From: Lachnospiraceae bacterium UBA7050
GTDB taxonomy: Bacteria; Bacillota; Clostridia; Lachnospirales; Lachnospiraceae
Assembly (NCBI GenBank): GCA_002493905.1
Contig: DLAJ01000017.1
Span: forward strand, 186,001 to 250,000
Length of the DNA: 64,000 nt
Direction of reading: 5' to 3'
Shown here one piece after another: positions 42,615 through 52,258 of this stretch. Position 1 is the first letter of the stretch, and each line of letters begins with the position of its first letter. The translations under genes were made by a program, and so were the position numbers. The notes under the pieces are model-generated. The model worked only from the letters and a program-made list of their open reading frames with translations, did no database searches and had not been told where the DNA came from.

Positions 42615-45002
42615 CTATTTCTTTTTTCTGGTCTTAAATTCGCTGCCGGAGGCAATCTCTGCTTCCGCCTGCGCGATCTTGCGCGCAAGTTCTTCCTTCA
42701 GAGACGCCTTGATCTTTTCCTTTTTCTTTCTGAGCTGCTCTTTTTTGCGCTCCGCTTCCGCCTGTTTTAATCTGCGTTCCTCCTCTTTTTCCCGCATCTG
42801 CGTAAGCTCCTTTTCGGTATAGGGGACATATTCGAATACCGCTGCCGTCATCGGCGCCAGATTGATGCGCACCGAATATTCCCGCGTATCGCATTCGTCT
42901 TTTTTGGCTTTCAGTACGCGCGTGTTCACATTGCCGCTTCCGCCAAACTCCGTACTGTCCGTATTAAAGACTTCTTTATATTTCCCGTCAAAAGGCACGC
43001 CGGATTTGTGAGACATCCATGCCTGATCGGAAAAATTGATCCCGACCAGCAGCGTCTGTTCCTTCGATTTGCGTAGAAACAACAATACCGACTCATTTGC
43101 GGATATGGCATTCATCCATTCAAAGCCATCTTCTTTCTCATCCCATGCAAAAAGCGCCGGGCTTGTCAGATAAAAATGATTCAACGCCGCAAGATAGGCA
43201 GGCTCCAGCGGAAGACTGCCCGCGTTTAACAGCTTTGCGCCCGGGTGCAGCATAAGATAAGCCGGAATCAATCTCGCCGCCGCAGAAAGAAGCTGTGCAT
43301 TCTCCGTATTCAGGCATGCCAGCCCGCAGTCGGATTTCAAAACATAATCCTCACTGAGCGCATTGATAAACCGCTCGCGGTACATATAGAGATAGGAAAG
43401 CGTCAGCTCATGATGCGCATTCTTTCGTCTGTCATACGGGACCGTCAAATAGCGCAGCAGATCATTGACAAACGCATAATTCCACTTATAATCAAATCCA
43501 AACCCGTCTTCGGAAAGCGGTGTTGTCAGGTTCTGCCAGCCCGACGCCTCGTCCGTCATCATCAGTACATCGGGGTAGTCACGTTTTACGATGGATACCG
43601 CATGCTTTAAGAAACCGATCGCATCTGAATTTTCATTCCCTCCATACAGATTCGGAAGCCACTCTCCGCTTTGTTTTCCATAATCCAGATAAAGCATGAA
43701 TGAAGTGTCGCATACACGGATGCCGTCCGCATGCAGCTCCTCAATCAGATACGTCAGGGACGAGAGTAAAAATGATGCAACCTCCGGTCTTGCATATTGG
43801 AACAGCTTGACCTGATAACGGTTATGAAATCCCTGTCTTACGTCCAAATGCTCGTACAGACAGCTTCCGTCATACTCCGAAAGCAGCTCCGCCGCTTTGG
43901 AAAAGCAGCCGGGAGCCCACTCAAAGACAACAGAAAGCCCTTCTCCATGAAATGCGTCCACGGCAGCCTTTAACTCTTTCATGCTCTCAAAATAAACGCC
44001 TGCCGCATAAAACGCAACTGTTTCATGAACACTGTGATTATCCGTATTTTCCAAAACTGTATGCTGCAGACTGACATGGGTATAGCCTGCTTCCCTTAAT
44101 TCCTTTGCCTTTGCATGGAGCGCCGCCACACGTTTTTTGGGCTCCGTCTCTCCGCCAAACAGCGTTTCCGCAGAAAGTTCACTGATCAAAAGCGCACCGT
44201 CTTTCTGATAGATCCGTTTCTTTTTCCATGCGCCGTCCTTCCATATATGATCGACCGCTTCCATACGTGTAATCAGATAACGCGCTTCTCCCTCTCCGCA
44301 TTCATCATAAAGCCTTGCCGCATAGGGGTCTGATTTTATGACAATATCTCCGCTCTTTTTGCGTATTTCATACTGGTATCCGATCTCTCCCTCCAAATCG
44401 GGAATAAACAATTCAAACAGGTCCGTAACCGGGCTGCGGTTCATCTGATGCACCCGCCCGTCATAAGCGTTAAATCTGCCGATCACACTGACACGCACTG
44501 CCTCAGGCGCCCAGACACGGAATAAAACGCCCTCCACGCCGCGGCATACAGCGCGGTGTGCGCCTAAGTATTTCCACGCGCGGTACTGTGTCCCCATATG
44601 AAATAACCGGATCTGTTCAGGATCGCTCAGCAGATCATCCGCTTTCCCGGATTTTTTTGTCTCTGCATAAAGACACTCACTGGCAGGATACGCATAGGGA
44701 TCATGCAGATACAAAACCTCTTTTGTCTCTTTCCTCGTCACCTTAAAGCGGTATTCGGGCTGCTTTTTGACAGGAAGCAGCACGGCAAAATACCCTTCTT
44801 CGTCCGCAAGCTCCATCGGATATTCCTTTTCGGGTGTTCCCATCATTACACTGACTGCTTCCGCCCCCGGCAGAAACGCCTGCACCAGTATCTGAGAACC
44901 CGCCGCATGCGGTCCGAGCAGTTCACCCGGCTCGTCCGTGTCCGAATAGATAATGCCCTCCATATCACGCCAGTTCATGTAACGATAACATTTTTTTGTC
45001 AT
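42615..45002 (-). CDS. Glycogen-branching-enzyme-like protein with lost catalytic residues
   Basis: This 795-residue protein has two N-terminal CBM48-like domains (about 1-110 and 155-250), a GH13-like barrel (about 265-600), a small beta domain and a 65-residue Lys/Glu/Arg-rich coiled-coil tail. It aligns by eye with GlgB, but the nucleophile block DGIRVCDTSFMLYLDYG has Cys431 where GlgB has Asp. The His of region I is also lost (EWAPGC), and LSHDEV reads LSEDYV. Only the Glu of TDEASGW (E485) and one Asp remain. Catalysis is therefore unlikely; a glycogen-binding or scaffold role is possible. The ATG at 45002 has AAGG upstream. It heads a run of same-strand genes (mscS, metH, ilvB1, ilvNa, kinase) with small gaps. 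Confidence 0.85.
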   Translation of the reverse strand: MTKKCYRYMNWRDMEGIIYSDTDEPGELLGPHAAGSQILVQAFLPGAEAVSVMMGTPEKEYPMELADEEGYFAVLLPVKKQPEYRFKVTRKETKEVLYLHDPYAYPASECLYAETKKSGKADDLLSDPEQIRLFHMGTQYRAWKYLGAHRAVCRGVEGVLFRVWAPEAVRVSVIGRFNAYDGRVHQMNRSPVTDLFELFIPDLEGEIGYQYEIRKKSGDIVIKSDPYAARLYDECGEGEARYLITRMEAVDHIWKDGAWKKKRIYQKDGALLISELSAETLFGGETEPKKRVAALHAKAKELREAGYTHVSLQHTVLENTDNHSVHETVAFYAAGVYFESMKELKAAVDAFHGEGLSVVFEWAPGCFSKAAELLSEYDGSCLYEHLDVRQGFHNRYQVKLFQYARPEVASFLLSSLTYLIEELHADGIRVCDTSFMLYLDYGKQSGEWLPNLYGGNENSDAIGFLKHAVSIVKRDYPDVLMMTDEASGWQNLTTPLSEDGFGFDYKWNYAFVNDLLRYLTVPYDRRKNAHHELTLSYLYMYRERFINALSEDYVLKSDCGLACLNTENAQLLSAAARLIPAYLMLHPGAKLLNAGSLPLEPAYLAALNHFYLTSPALFAWDEKEDGFEWMNAISANESVLLFLRKSKEQTLLVGINFSDQAWMSHKSGVPFDGKYKEVFNTDSTEFGGSGNVNTRVLKAKKDECDTREYSVRINLAPMTAAVFEYVPYTEKELTQMREKEEERRLKQAEAERKKEQLRKKKEKIKASLKEELARKIAQAEAEIASGSEFKTRKKK

Positions 45003-45062
45003 ACTAATAACCTTGCCTTTCTCACATTCTGCGAACTTTGGGCCGCAGGCACAATATTCGCA

Positions 45063-45100
45063 AAGCAAACTTGTTTGCTTGTGAAAAATTTATTTTTCAC
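45063..45100. repeat. Two adjacent palindromes upstream of the GlgB-like gene
   Basis: AAGCAAAC/GTTTGCTT around TT (45063-45080) and GTGAAAAAT/ATTTTTCAC around TT (45081-45100), directly abutting. Either could be the terminator region of the DUF1015 gene or operator sites; no long T-run follows. Confidence 0.55.
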
Positions 45101-45159
45101 ACTACTTTCCCCTTTTCAAAGATTTTCAATTCGTACAAAAAATACCTTTTATCCTGTCC

Positions 45160-46410
45160 CTAAAACTCGTGGATATACAAACCGCTCCTCAGCTTCGGCT
45201 CGAACCATGTGGACTTCGGCGGCATCAGCAATCCCTTATCCGCTACGGCAAACAGCTCTCCGATGGAAGTCGGATACATGGCAAATGCCACGGCACAGTC
45301 CTCGTTCACCCGCCGTTCCAGTTCGGAAAGTCCTCTGATTCCGCCGACAAAATCAATCCGTTTATCGGTTTTGGGGTCCAAAATGCCGAGAATCGGTTCC
45401 AGACAATCCTTCTGCAGAACCGAGACATCCAGCGCCTCCACCGGATCTTCTCCCACAGCCTCTTCCGTCTTGTCCATTCTCCTGGAGGTCAGGCAGTACC
45501 ATCCGTCCTTCATCACCATGCCGAAGGTCCCTTTTTGTCCGGGTTTTACCTGCGCGCTGCCCGTAAACTCCACAATAAACCGCTCTTTTAAGCGTGCAAG
45601 AAACTCCTCTTTTGTCAATCCTCCCAAATCTTTTACTACACGGTTATAATCAAGGATTGTCAGCTCCTCATCCGGAAAAAGTACCGAGAGAAAATAATTA
45701 AACTCCTCGCTGCCGTCATAGCCAGGATGCTCCGCACGCTTTGAAAGCCCGACTTTAACCGCCGATGCACAGCGGTGATGCCCGTCTGCAATATAGATGG
45801 CATCCATTGCGTCAAACGCCTCCCCGATCATCCGTATATCCTGCTCGTCATCAATGATCCAGCCCGTGTGCCCGATTCCGTCTTCCGACACAAAGTCATA
45901 TGCGGGCGGCAGAGCCGTACTGCGTGCGATCAGTTCAGAAAGTACCGCATTGCGGCGGTATGCGAGGAAAATCGGTCCGGTCTGCGCACCGCACGCTGTC
46001 ACATGGCGGATCCGGTCTTCTTCCTTTTCCGCGCGGGTATTTTCATGTTTTTTAATTACCCCATTGATATAATCATCCACAGCCGCGCATCCCACAATCC
46101 CGGTCTGACTGTGTCCGTTCATTGTCTGCCGGTACAGATAATAGCACGGGCGCTCTTCTTTCACGAACACACCGCGCTTTGCCATATCCCAAAGCAGCGT
46201 GCGGGCATGCTCGTAGACCTCCGGCGCATACATATCATGACCCGGTTCAAAGAATAGTTCCGGCCTGTCCACATGCAGAAAAGAATCCGGGTGCCCCTTT
46301 ACTGCTTCGCGCGCTTCCATGGAGGAATAAACATCATAAGGAAGGGCCGCAACGTCCCTCTCCCGCCCTTTTGCCGGTTTCCATGCCTGAAACGGTCTGA
46401 TCTTTGCCAT
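45160..46410 (-). CDS. DUF1015 family protein
   Basis: This 416-residue soluble protein of the DUF1015 family starts MAKIRPFQAWKP and has VAALPYDVYSSMEA and YIADGHHRCASAVKVG, the family hallmark. C-terminal segments include RIDFVGGIRGLSELE and MPPKSTWFEPKLRSG. The function is unknown, although the gene often lies with serC-serA in Clostridia, which are about 8 kb away here. The ATG at 46410 has AAGGAG eleven bases upstream. It is divergent from the plus-strand gene at 46591. Confidence 0.9.
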   Translation of the reverse strand: MAKIRPFQAWKPAKGRERDVAALPYDVYSSMEAREAVKGHPDSFLHVDRPELFFEPGHDMYAPEVYEHARTLLWDMAKRGVFVKEERPCYYLYRQTMNGHSQTGIVGCAAVDDYINGVIKKHENTRAEKEEDRIRHVTACGAQTGPIFLAYRRNAVLSELIARSTALPPAYDFVSEDGIGHTGWIIDDEQDIRMIGEAFDAMDAIYIADGHHRCASAVKVGLSKRAEHPGYDGSEEFNYFLSVLFPDEELTILDYNRVVKDLGGLTKEEFLARLKERFIVEFTGSAQVKPGQKGTFGMVMKDGWYCLTSRRMDKTEEAVGEDPVEALDVSVLQKDCLEPILGILDPKTDKRIDFVGGIRGLSELERRVNEDCAVAFAMYPTSIGELFAVADKGLLMPPKSTWFEPKLRSGLYIHEF

Positions 46411-46527
46411 TTTTTGTTCGACTCCTTTATATTTGGATTGTATGATCCGGTTCCTTAAAAGCAAATTCTTTTTCTATTTTATCAGAAGAAAGTCACAGAA
46501 ACAACAGAAAGATGAAATTTGCCAAAT

Positions 46528-46556
46528 TGACATCATGACGCGTAAATGCTATGATG
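46528..46556 (+). promoter_or_regulatory. Promoter of the hypothetical-HD operon
   Basis: TTGACA (46528-46533), 17-bp spacer, TATGAT (46551-46556) on the plus strand. The leader is about 28 nt and contains GGAGGG. Confidence 0.85.
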
Positions 46557-46590
46557 ACACTAGTATTTCTTCATTATGGAGGGTTTGAAA

Positions 46591-46866
46591 ATGACAAAGG
46601 AAGATCAGCAGTTTTTAGACCGCATCAACGACTACGCCAATCAGGTGCTTGACCATATCGATCCCCAGAAAACACAGGTCAGCTACCAGCTTGAAAAGCT
46701 CCGTCCCGTCATGCAGGAACTTGCAATGGAACACAGCATGAGCGTGGAGGACGTTTTCATCAAATATATGGACCTTGCAAGCGAAGCTTCCGTTGAGCGG
46801 GAACGGAAATTCCAGAATACGGTAGGAAATATGACGCAGTACGGCGATTTAGGCTCCGAACATTAA
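46591..46866 (+). CDS. Small hypothetical protein, 91 residues
   Basis: This small, hydrophilic, mainly helical protein begins MTKEDQQFLDRINDYANQVL and includes LRPVMQELAMEHSMSVEDVF. No membrane segment, Cys cluster or known domain is visible. The start at 46591 has GGAGGG seven bases upstream. It shares a promoter with the tandem-HD gene 80 bp downstream, so a linked function is likely, but I cannot name it. Confidence 0.7.
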   Translation: MTKEDQQFLDRINDYANQVLDHIDPQKTQVSYQLEKLRPVMQELAMEHSMSVEDVFIKYMDLASEASVERERKFQNTVGNMTQYGDLGSEH

Positions 46867-46946
46867 AAAGCCTTCATTCCATTACTGTTTTTTTGAAATC
46901 TGCCCCACCGCCCGAAATTTTGCAAAAGAAGGGAATTATCCGGATT

Positions 46947-48203
46947 ATGAGTATCATCAGCAGCAAGGATGTCAATGAAATTATCAGAAAGACGCTCAGC
47001 ATCATTAACCCCAAGATCATGAATCACGGGGAGGTCACAGGCTATATTCTGTTCAAAATGCTGGAATGTGAACAGCATTACACGGAACAGGAGCTGGTCG
47101 ATTACACGATGCTCGGAATCCTGCATGATATCGGACTCTATAAAGAATCCAATGTTAAGAATGTCGCCGATTTTGAGACCAAAAACCTTTGGCCCCACTC
47201 GATTTACGGTTTTCTTTTTCTGAAATACCTCTCTCCGATGGGCGATAAGGCGGAGATCGTACTCTATCATCATCTGGATTACAATAAACACCACATGATA
47301 CAGAGCCGGTACAAGCATATCATTGAATGCCTCAGCCTCGCAGACAAGATGGACACCTTCCTGCATCTGAAAGATGAAAATCTGGAAAAGGATTATTTTA
47401 CGCTCTATCGGGACGTCAAATTTTCCGGTGCGGCGCTTGATCTGTTCTGGAAGGCGGAAGAACGTTTTAATATTACCGCAAATCTTCTAGACGGCAGTTA
47501 TCATAAAGAAATGGAGGAACTGCTTGCAAAGAGGGCTTTTTCCGAGCAGTACAAAAAGGGCTTTCTGGAAATGCTTGTTTACACGATTGATTTTCGAAGC
47601 GAGCACACTGTTGTACATACACTTGCGACCGTCAATTTTGCACAGCAGCTTGGACGTCTCAGGCGCTTAAGCGGCAAAGACCTGCGCGATTTATACTATG
47701 GCGCGCTGCTGCACGACCTCGGCAAGATTGCGATCCCACTCAATATTCTGGAATCGCCGGGACGTCTTTCCGATCAGGATATGAAAATCATGAAAGCACA
47801 TGTCCGGATCACGGAAATGATCTTAGAGGGAATCGTGGATAACGACGTACTGCAGATTGCAGTCCGCCATCATGAAAAGCTGGACGGCAGCGGCTATCAC
47901 AAGGGACTGACCGGGGACCAGCTGACGCTCCCCCAGCAGATTGTTGCCGTTGCGGATATCTTAAGCGCGCTTTACGGAAAACGAAGCTATAAGGACGCCT
48001 TTCCAAAAGAAAAAATCCAAAGCATCATACAGGGTGACGCGGACAACGGCAAGATCAGCAAAAGCACCGTAGAATCCCTGATGGCTCATTACGATCAGAT
48101 CATCGCGGAATTTGAAAAAGAAAAGGAAAACACAATCGGGCTATACTTAAAGATCAAAGAACAATATGCAATCATGATCGAACGATTCAAGGAATTTAAC
48201 TAA
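46947..48203 (+). CDS. Tandem HD-domain protein with C-terminal HD-GYP-like domain
   Basis: This 418-residue protein has two HD-type domains. The first (about 20-145) has H27, the HD pair in GILHDIGLYK (H60-D61), H84 and YHH109. The second (about 215-355) has HTLATV, LLHDLGKIAIP (H256-D257), H285, RHH309EKLDGSGYHKG and VADILSALYGKRSY. The motif GYP is GYH here, so it is a variant HD-GYP. It may hydrolyse c-di-GMP or another (di)nucleotide. I chose the ATG at 46947; the frame extends 18 codons up to a TTG. It ends at the terminator at 48202-48235. Confidence 0.85.
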   Translation: MSIISSKDVNEIIRKTLSIINPKIMNHGEVTGYILFKMLECEQHYTEQELVDYTMLGILHDIGLYKESNVKNVADFETKNLWPHSIYGFLFLKYLSPMGDKAEIVLYHHLDYNKHHMIQSRYKHIIECLSLADKMDTFLHLKDENLEKDYFTLYRDVKFSGAALDLFWKAEERFNITANLLDGSYHKEMEELLAKRAFSEQYKKGFLEMLVYTIDFRSEHTVVHTLATVNFAQQLGRLRRLSGKDLRDLYYGALLHDLGKIAIPLNILESPGRLSDQDMKIMKAHVRITEMILEGIVDNDVLQIAVRHHEKLDGSGYHKGLTGDQLTLPQQIVAVADILSALYGKRSYKDAFPKEKIQSIIQGDADNGKISKSTVESLMAHYDQIIAEFEKEKENTIGLYLKIKEQYAIMIERFKEFN

Positions 48204-48235
48204 AAAGATTGGCGCGTCCGCGCCAATCTTTTTTT
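48202..48235. terminator. Bidirectional terminator between convergent genes
   Basis: AAAGATTGGCGC, GTCC, GCGCCAATCTTT with A- and T-runs on either side, between the HD gene (plus) and the ABC gene (minus). Confidence 0.92.
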
Positions 48236-48263
48236 CGACAGGAACTTGCTGCAAACGTATTTT

Positions 48264-50138
48264 TTAGACTGCGTATAGCTCTCCCGCCGTATCCTTGTAA
48301 TATTCCGCCTGCGCAGTCCAAAGCGCCTTATATACTCCGTCCTGTTCCAGCAGAGAGTTGTGAGAGCCTCTCTCGACAACCGTGCCGTTCTCCATCACGA
48401 CAATTTCATCGCAGAACCGGCAGGAAGAAAGTCTGTGGGAAATATATACTGCCGTTCTCGTCCCCACAATGTCATTAAATTTGGTATAAATATCATGCTC
48501 TGAAATCGGATCAAGGGCGGCTGTGGGTTCATCAAGGACGATAAAAGGCGCACCTTTATAGATTGCCCTCGCAAGGCATAACTTCTGCGCTTCCCCTCCC
48601 GAAATTTCAACGCCATGCTCATCAAAATTCTTATACAGGCAGGTCTCGATGCCCTGATCCAGTTTGTCAAGCCATCCTCCCAAACCCGTCCGCACCACGC
48701 AGTCCATAACCCGCTTTGCGTCATATTCCACATTTGCCGCAACATTTTCCGCCATGCTGAAGCAGAATAACCCGGAATCCTGAAACACGACAGAAAATAA
48801 TGCCATATAATCCTCGTACTGATATTTTCTGATATCAATTCCATTTAAGGTGATCTCGCCCTCCGTCGGGTCATAAAGCCGGCAGAGCAGCTTGATCAAC
48901 GTTGATTTTCCGCAGCCGTTTTTCCCGACAAGCGCCATTTTCTCACCGATCTTCCATTTCAAATTCACGTCCTGTAACGCATATTGTTCCGAGCCCGGAT
49001 ACCGAAAGGAAACATGGTGAAACGCAAACTCGTATTCATTGTCGTCCCGTTTTTCTGTCGGAATGGTACCCTTGTATTTTTCATCCGGAATATCGAGAAA
49101 ATCAAAGACATATCTGATATATTCATGATTAACGGATATTTCTCCGATGCCCTCGGCCACTCTTGTTATGCCATCTCGTATTTTGGAAAAATACATCACA
49201 AAGCCGATGATTTGTCCCACTGTAAGAGTTCCCGCAATTGCCCTTACCACTGCGAAACCGTATATAAGCAGATTAGAAATCAGCGTGATCCCATAGATTC
49301 CAGAATACGCCAGACAGACTTTCCGAATCCCTTTCTCCCATTCACCGATCCAGTTATCCGTATTTTTTTGATATTCTCCCAAAATCAGCTCCTGCTCTCC
49401 ATAAACGCGGATATCCTTACCATTACGATAATTCCGGCCCACATCCCCGGTATAATAGTGCGCTGTCCTTACATATTGCATGGTATCCTTGTCATTGTTA
49501 ATCAGTGACATATATCTGAGCGCTTTTTTATTAGGGGCAAGCGCCCTGACCATCTCAAGGAATGTCGCAATGAAGATAACCAAAAAAAGTCCTCCGTTAG
49601 AATTTATGAATCCCCAAAAACCCGGCATCCTATCTGTGTTTCGCAACGCAATGGGCGCTATCAAAGCAAATCCCATACCTGCCGTTATCAATCCCTCAGC
49701 AGCATCTGCAAGAATAAACAGCACATTGTCCAGTCTTGCCATGCCATTACGGGCCTGCTGATACTTGATATGCGTCTCCGGATTCTCAAGATAAACATAA
49801 TCCATATGGAGAAGCTTTTCCCAAAGCATTCTCTGCTTATTTTGTTCGAATGCAAACTCGCGGCAGTTGCGGCCTCTATTGATTATATGCCTGATACAGA
49901 AAAGCGCCAGTTCTATAAGCCCCGTAATGATGGTAAATAAGATAATGTCTTTTTGCGGTTCATTTGAAATTACCATATCAATAATCCTGGTAATAATCAA
50001 AATATGAAGATACTCCTGCAATACGGAAGGAATCCGCAGCGCAATTTGTCTTACCGTATGACCTTTGTCTGCTGACTTAATTATTTTTAGGCAGCGTTTC
50101 AGCAGAATGCCGTTTTCCCGTATATTCTGTTTTTTCAT
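48264..50138 (-). CDS. ABC exporter half-transporter (subunit B)
   Basis: This 624-residue protein has an N-terminal six-helix exporter membrane domain (about 30-330), then a nucleotide-binding domain with Walker A GKNGCGKSTLI, signature ISGGEAQKL, Walker B FIVLDEPTAALDP and H-loop ISHRLSS. It follows the paralogous half-transporter by 45 bp and together they form a likely heterodimer. No C39 peptidase domain is present, so a leader-peptide-cleaving bacteriocin exporter is excluded. The substrate may be a peptide, drug or lipid. The dispersed hairpin repeat lies in the 45-bp gap. Confidence 0.92.
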   Translation of the reverse strand: MKKQNIRENGILLKRCLKIIKSADKGHTVRQIALRIPSVLQEYLHILIITRIIDMVISNEPQKDIILFTIITGLIELALFCIRHIINRGRNCREFAFEQNKQRMLWEKLLHMDYVYLENPETHIKYQQARNGMARLDNVLFILADAAEGLITAGMGFALIAPIALRNTDRMPGFWGFINSNGGLFLVIFIATFLEMVRALAPNKKALRYMSLINNDKDTMQYVRTAHYYTGDVGRNYRNGKDIRVYGEQELILGEYQKNTDNWIGEWEKGIRKVCLAYSGIYGITLISNLLIYGFAVVRAIAGTLTVGQIIGFVMYFSKIRDGITRVAEGIGEISVNHEYIRYVFDFLDIPDEKYKGTIPTEKRDDNEYEFAFHHVSFRYPGSEQYALQDVNLKWKIGEKMALVGKNGCGKSTLIKLLCRLYDPTEGEITLNGIDIRKYQYEDYMALFSVVFQDSGLFCFSMAENVAANVEYDAKRVMDCVVRTGLGGWLDKLDQGIETCLYKNFDEHGVEISGGEAQKLCLARAIYKGAPFIVLDEPTAALDPISEHDIYTKFNDIVGTRTAVYISHRLSSCRFCDEIVVMENGTVVERGSHNSLLEQDGVYKALWTAQAEYYKDTAGELYAV

Positions 50139-50148
50139 CTTTATACCC

Positions 50149-50183
50149 CACTAATAAGTAGTTTGAAAGTTCCTTTCAAACTT
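50149..50183. repeat. Dispersed hairpin repeat, copy A
   Basis: The plus strand has a CACTAATAAGTA flank, then GTTTGAAAG, TTC, CTTTCAAAC. The same flank and hairpin occur at 62409-62480 in opposite orientation, with one difference in the flank. Confidence 0.75.
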
Positions 50184-52076
50184 TCACCCCTGCGCTGATT
50201 TTTGCGCTTGTTCATCCCTATAATAGCTGCTCTGCATTTGAAACAGCTCCGCATAATCGCCACCAAGCTCCATCAGAGTAGCATGACTGCCCTCCTCTTT
50301 GATCTGTCCGTCCGCAATCAGCAGAATCCTGTCGCAGAAACGAGTGGACGCAAACCTATGGGAGATAAACACGCATGATTTTCCTTTAGAGAACTCTGCG
50401 TAGCTTTTATACATCTCATGCTCTGCAATCGGATCAAGCGCAGCAGTCGGCTCATCCAGCAAAAGTACCGGGGCGTCTTTATAGAGCGCCTTCGCAAGCG
50501 CAATCTTTTGCATCTGTCCTCCCGAAAAATCTGTCGCATCATAATAAACACTCTTGACCAAATGGGTTCGTTCACCCTGCGGCAGACTCATTACCTTTTG
50601 ATAAATTCCTGATTTTTTCATACAGTCATAAAGTTTTTGAAAATCAATCTCATCCAGCCTTCTTGCGGCAATATTCTCCGCGATCGTCACCGGAAGAACA
50701 TCAATATCCTGAAAAACCGTACTGAATAATTTATAATATTCCTCTCTGTTATATTGGCGGACTGGTGTGCCGTTTAACAAAATCTCTCCTTCAGTCGGAT
50801 CATACAGACCACACATCAGTTTAATAAGCGTCGTCTTCCCCGCGCCGTTCAACCCAACAATTGCAAGATTTTCTCCGCTTTTTAACTTAAATGAAATATT
50901 CCTGATCGTAGGTCTTTCCGCACCAAAATAGGTATAACTTACATTTCTGAATTCAATCTCACATTGCCCTTGTGGAACGGGTATTTCTCCGGCTTTCCTT
51001 ATATTCTCTTCTAATTCCAAATAATCTCTTACATAAAAAATGTTTTGTGAAAGCCAGTTAAATACGGTGAATTTATCACACAGATTCCTCACACCCATAC
51101 AAAACATGACAACAGAATTGAAGTATAACACAAAATCTCCCGCACCCATACCACCATTCATGACAAGATGGACAATATAAACCATTGCTCCTACATTTCC
51201 AATTGACATAACAGTCGTTTCTAACAGATCATGTCGAAACTCCCACTCGTCCTGCTGTGCAAACCAACCGTTCCGTTTATCAAATACCCTGCAAAAAACA
51301 TTGCCAAACCATCGTTGCATCCCAAAGATACGAATATCCTTTGCCTCTCTAAAATTAGAGTCAGTACCAATATGCGTTACATAATCAAGCTGCCGGTCAT
51401 AATTCTGCCAATTATCAGCCATATTCCATATCCACATCATTTTATGTCGGTTAATACGATATCCCACAATGGCCGGAAGACCAATAATAAGTAAAAGGAC
51501 CGGATTCAGCATGGAAATAATTCCACCATAAGCTGCAATCTGCAGCACCGCAAGAGCTGTTTCCCGCATATTAAAAAGCGCCGCATGTGTGGTGTTATCG
51601 GCTCCATCAACCGCCTTGTTTAACATATCATTTATTTTCGTATTTTCGGTCTTCTCATAACTTAGGGACATTTTCTTTTTGATAAGCTTTCCAAAAAGAT
51701 GCCCTCGTAAACGCATCTTCCCCACATATACAGCATACAGATGTCCCGAATTCATGAGCATTTGTACAAGCTGTCTGGCAGAAATGATTACGATGCAGAT
51801 GATTCCCAGCTTTATTCTGGACGCAGAGCCAAGCGCAAATTCTATCACGTATTTATCTGTATAAGTTTCAAGGAGATTATTCATAAGCTCCATGATCAGC
51901 CACAGCAATATGACAAGTAAAAAACCTTTTGCACTAAACCATGTTTGTGAAATAATATAACGCATATTGTTAAACATGCTGTATTTGATCTTATTCTGCT
52001 CCTCATAATATTTTTTCCACGCCTCAGCATTTTTCTCCTTTGTATATTTTGCAACCTTTACACGCTTTTTGAACAT
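50184..52076 (-). CDS. ABC exporter half-transporter (subunit A)
   Basis: This 630-residue protein begins with a basic cytoplasmic stretch (about 1-45). The six-helix membrane domain covers about 45-345 and the ATPase about 370-610. Motifs are GLNGAGKTTLI, FSGGQMQKIALAKAL, VLLLDEPTAALDP and ISHRFAST. Both Walker B motifs of the pair carry the catalytic Glu, so both sites may be active. GGGGAG lies just upstream of the ATG. A terminator at 52168-52206 separates it from the kinase and regulator genes upstream, but the same orientation and close packing suggest a functional set. Confidence 0.92.
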   Translation of the reverse strand: MFKKRVKVAKYTKEKNAEAWKKYYEEQNKIKYSMFNNMRYIISQTWFSAKGFLLVILLWLIMELMNNLLETYTDKYVIEFALGSASRIKLGIICIVIISARQLVQMLMNSGHLYAVYVGKMRLRGHLFGKLIKKKMSLSYEKTENTKINDMLNKAVDGADNTTHAALFNMRETALAVLQIAAYGGIISMLNPVLLLIIGLPAIVGYRINRHKMMWIWNMADNWQNYDRQLDYVTHIGTDSNFREAKDIRIFGMQRWFGNVFCRVFDKRNGWFAQQDEWEFRHDLLETTVMSIGNVGAMVYIVHLVMNGGMGAGDFVLYFNSVVMFCMGVRNLCDKFTVFNWLSQNIFYVRDYLELEENIRKAGEIPVPQGQCEIEFRNVSYTYFGAERPTIRNISFKLKSGENLAIVGLNGAGKTTLIKLMCGLYDPTEGEILLNGTPVRQYNREEYYKLFSTVFQDIDVLPVTIAENIAARRLDEIDFQKLYDCMKKSGIYQKVMSLPQGERTHLVKSVYYDATDFSGGQMQKIALAKALYKDAPVLLLDEPTAALDPIAEHEMYKSYAEFSKGKSCVFISHRFASTRFCDRILLIADGQIKEEGSHATLMELGGDYAELFQMQSSYYRDEQAQKSAQG

Positions 52077-52167
52077 TTAACTCCCCATCCTTGCCAAATC
52101 CTGATTTTAATAAGTTTCATTCTAAAAAGATTTTGAAACGTCGATCTTTCTTTGGTTATCTTACCGC

Positions 52168-52206
52168 AAAAAAAGACCGTCCATGCCCTTTTCGGAACGA
52201 ACGGTC
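52168..52206 (-). terminator. Terminator after the GHKL kinase gene
   Basis: The minus strand has GACCGTTC, a 16-nt loop, GGACGGTC (one G-T pair), then seven T. Confidence 0.8.
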
Positions 52207-52258
52207 GAAATACGGAACGAAACGTATTCACACGAATCCTCCTATTGCAAACAGTGTA

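Noticed and set aside
52077..52258. Bacteriocin or autoinducer peptide gene near the ABC exporter
   Set aside because: No short frame with a ribosome site and a GG-type leader was found; the exporter also lacks a C39 peptidase domain.
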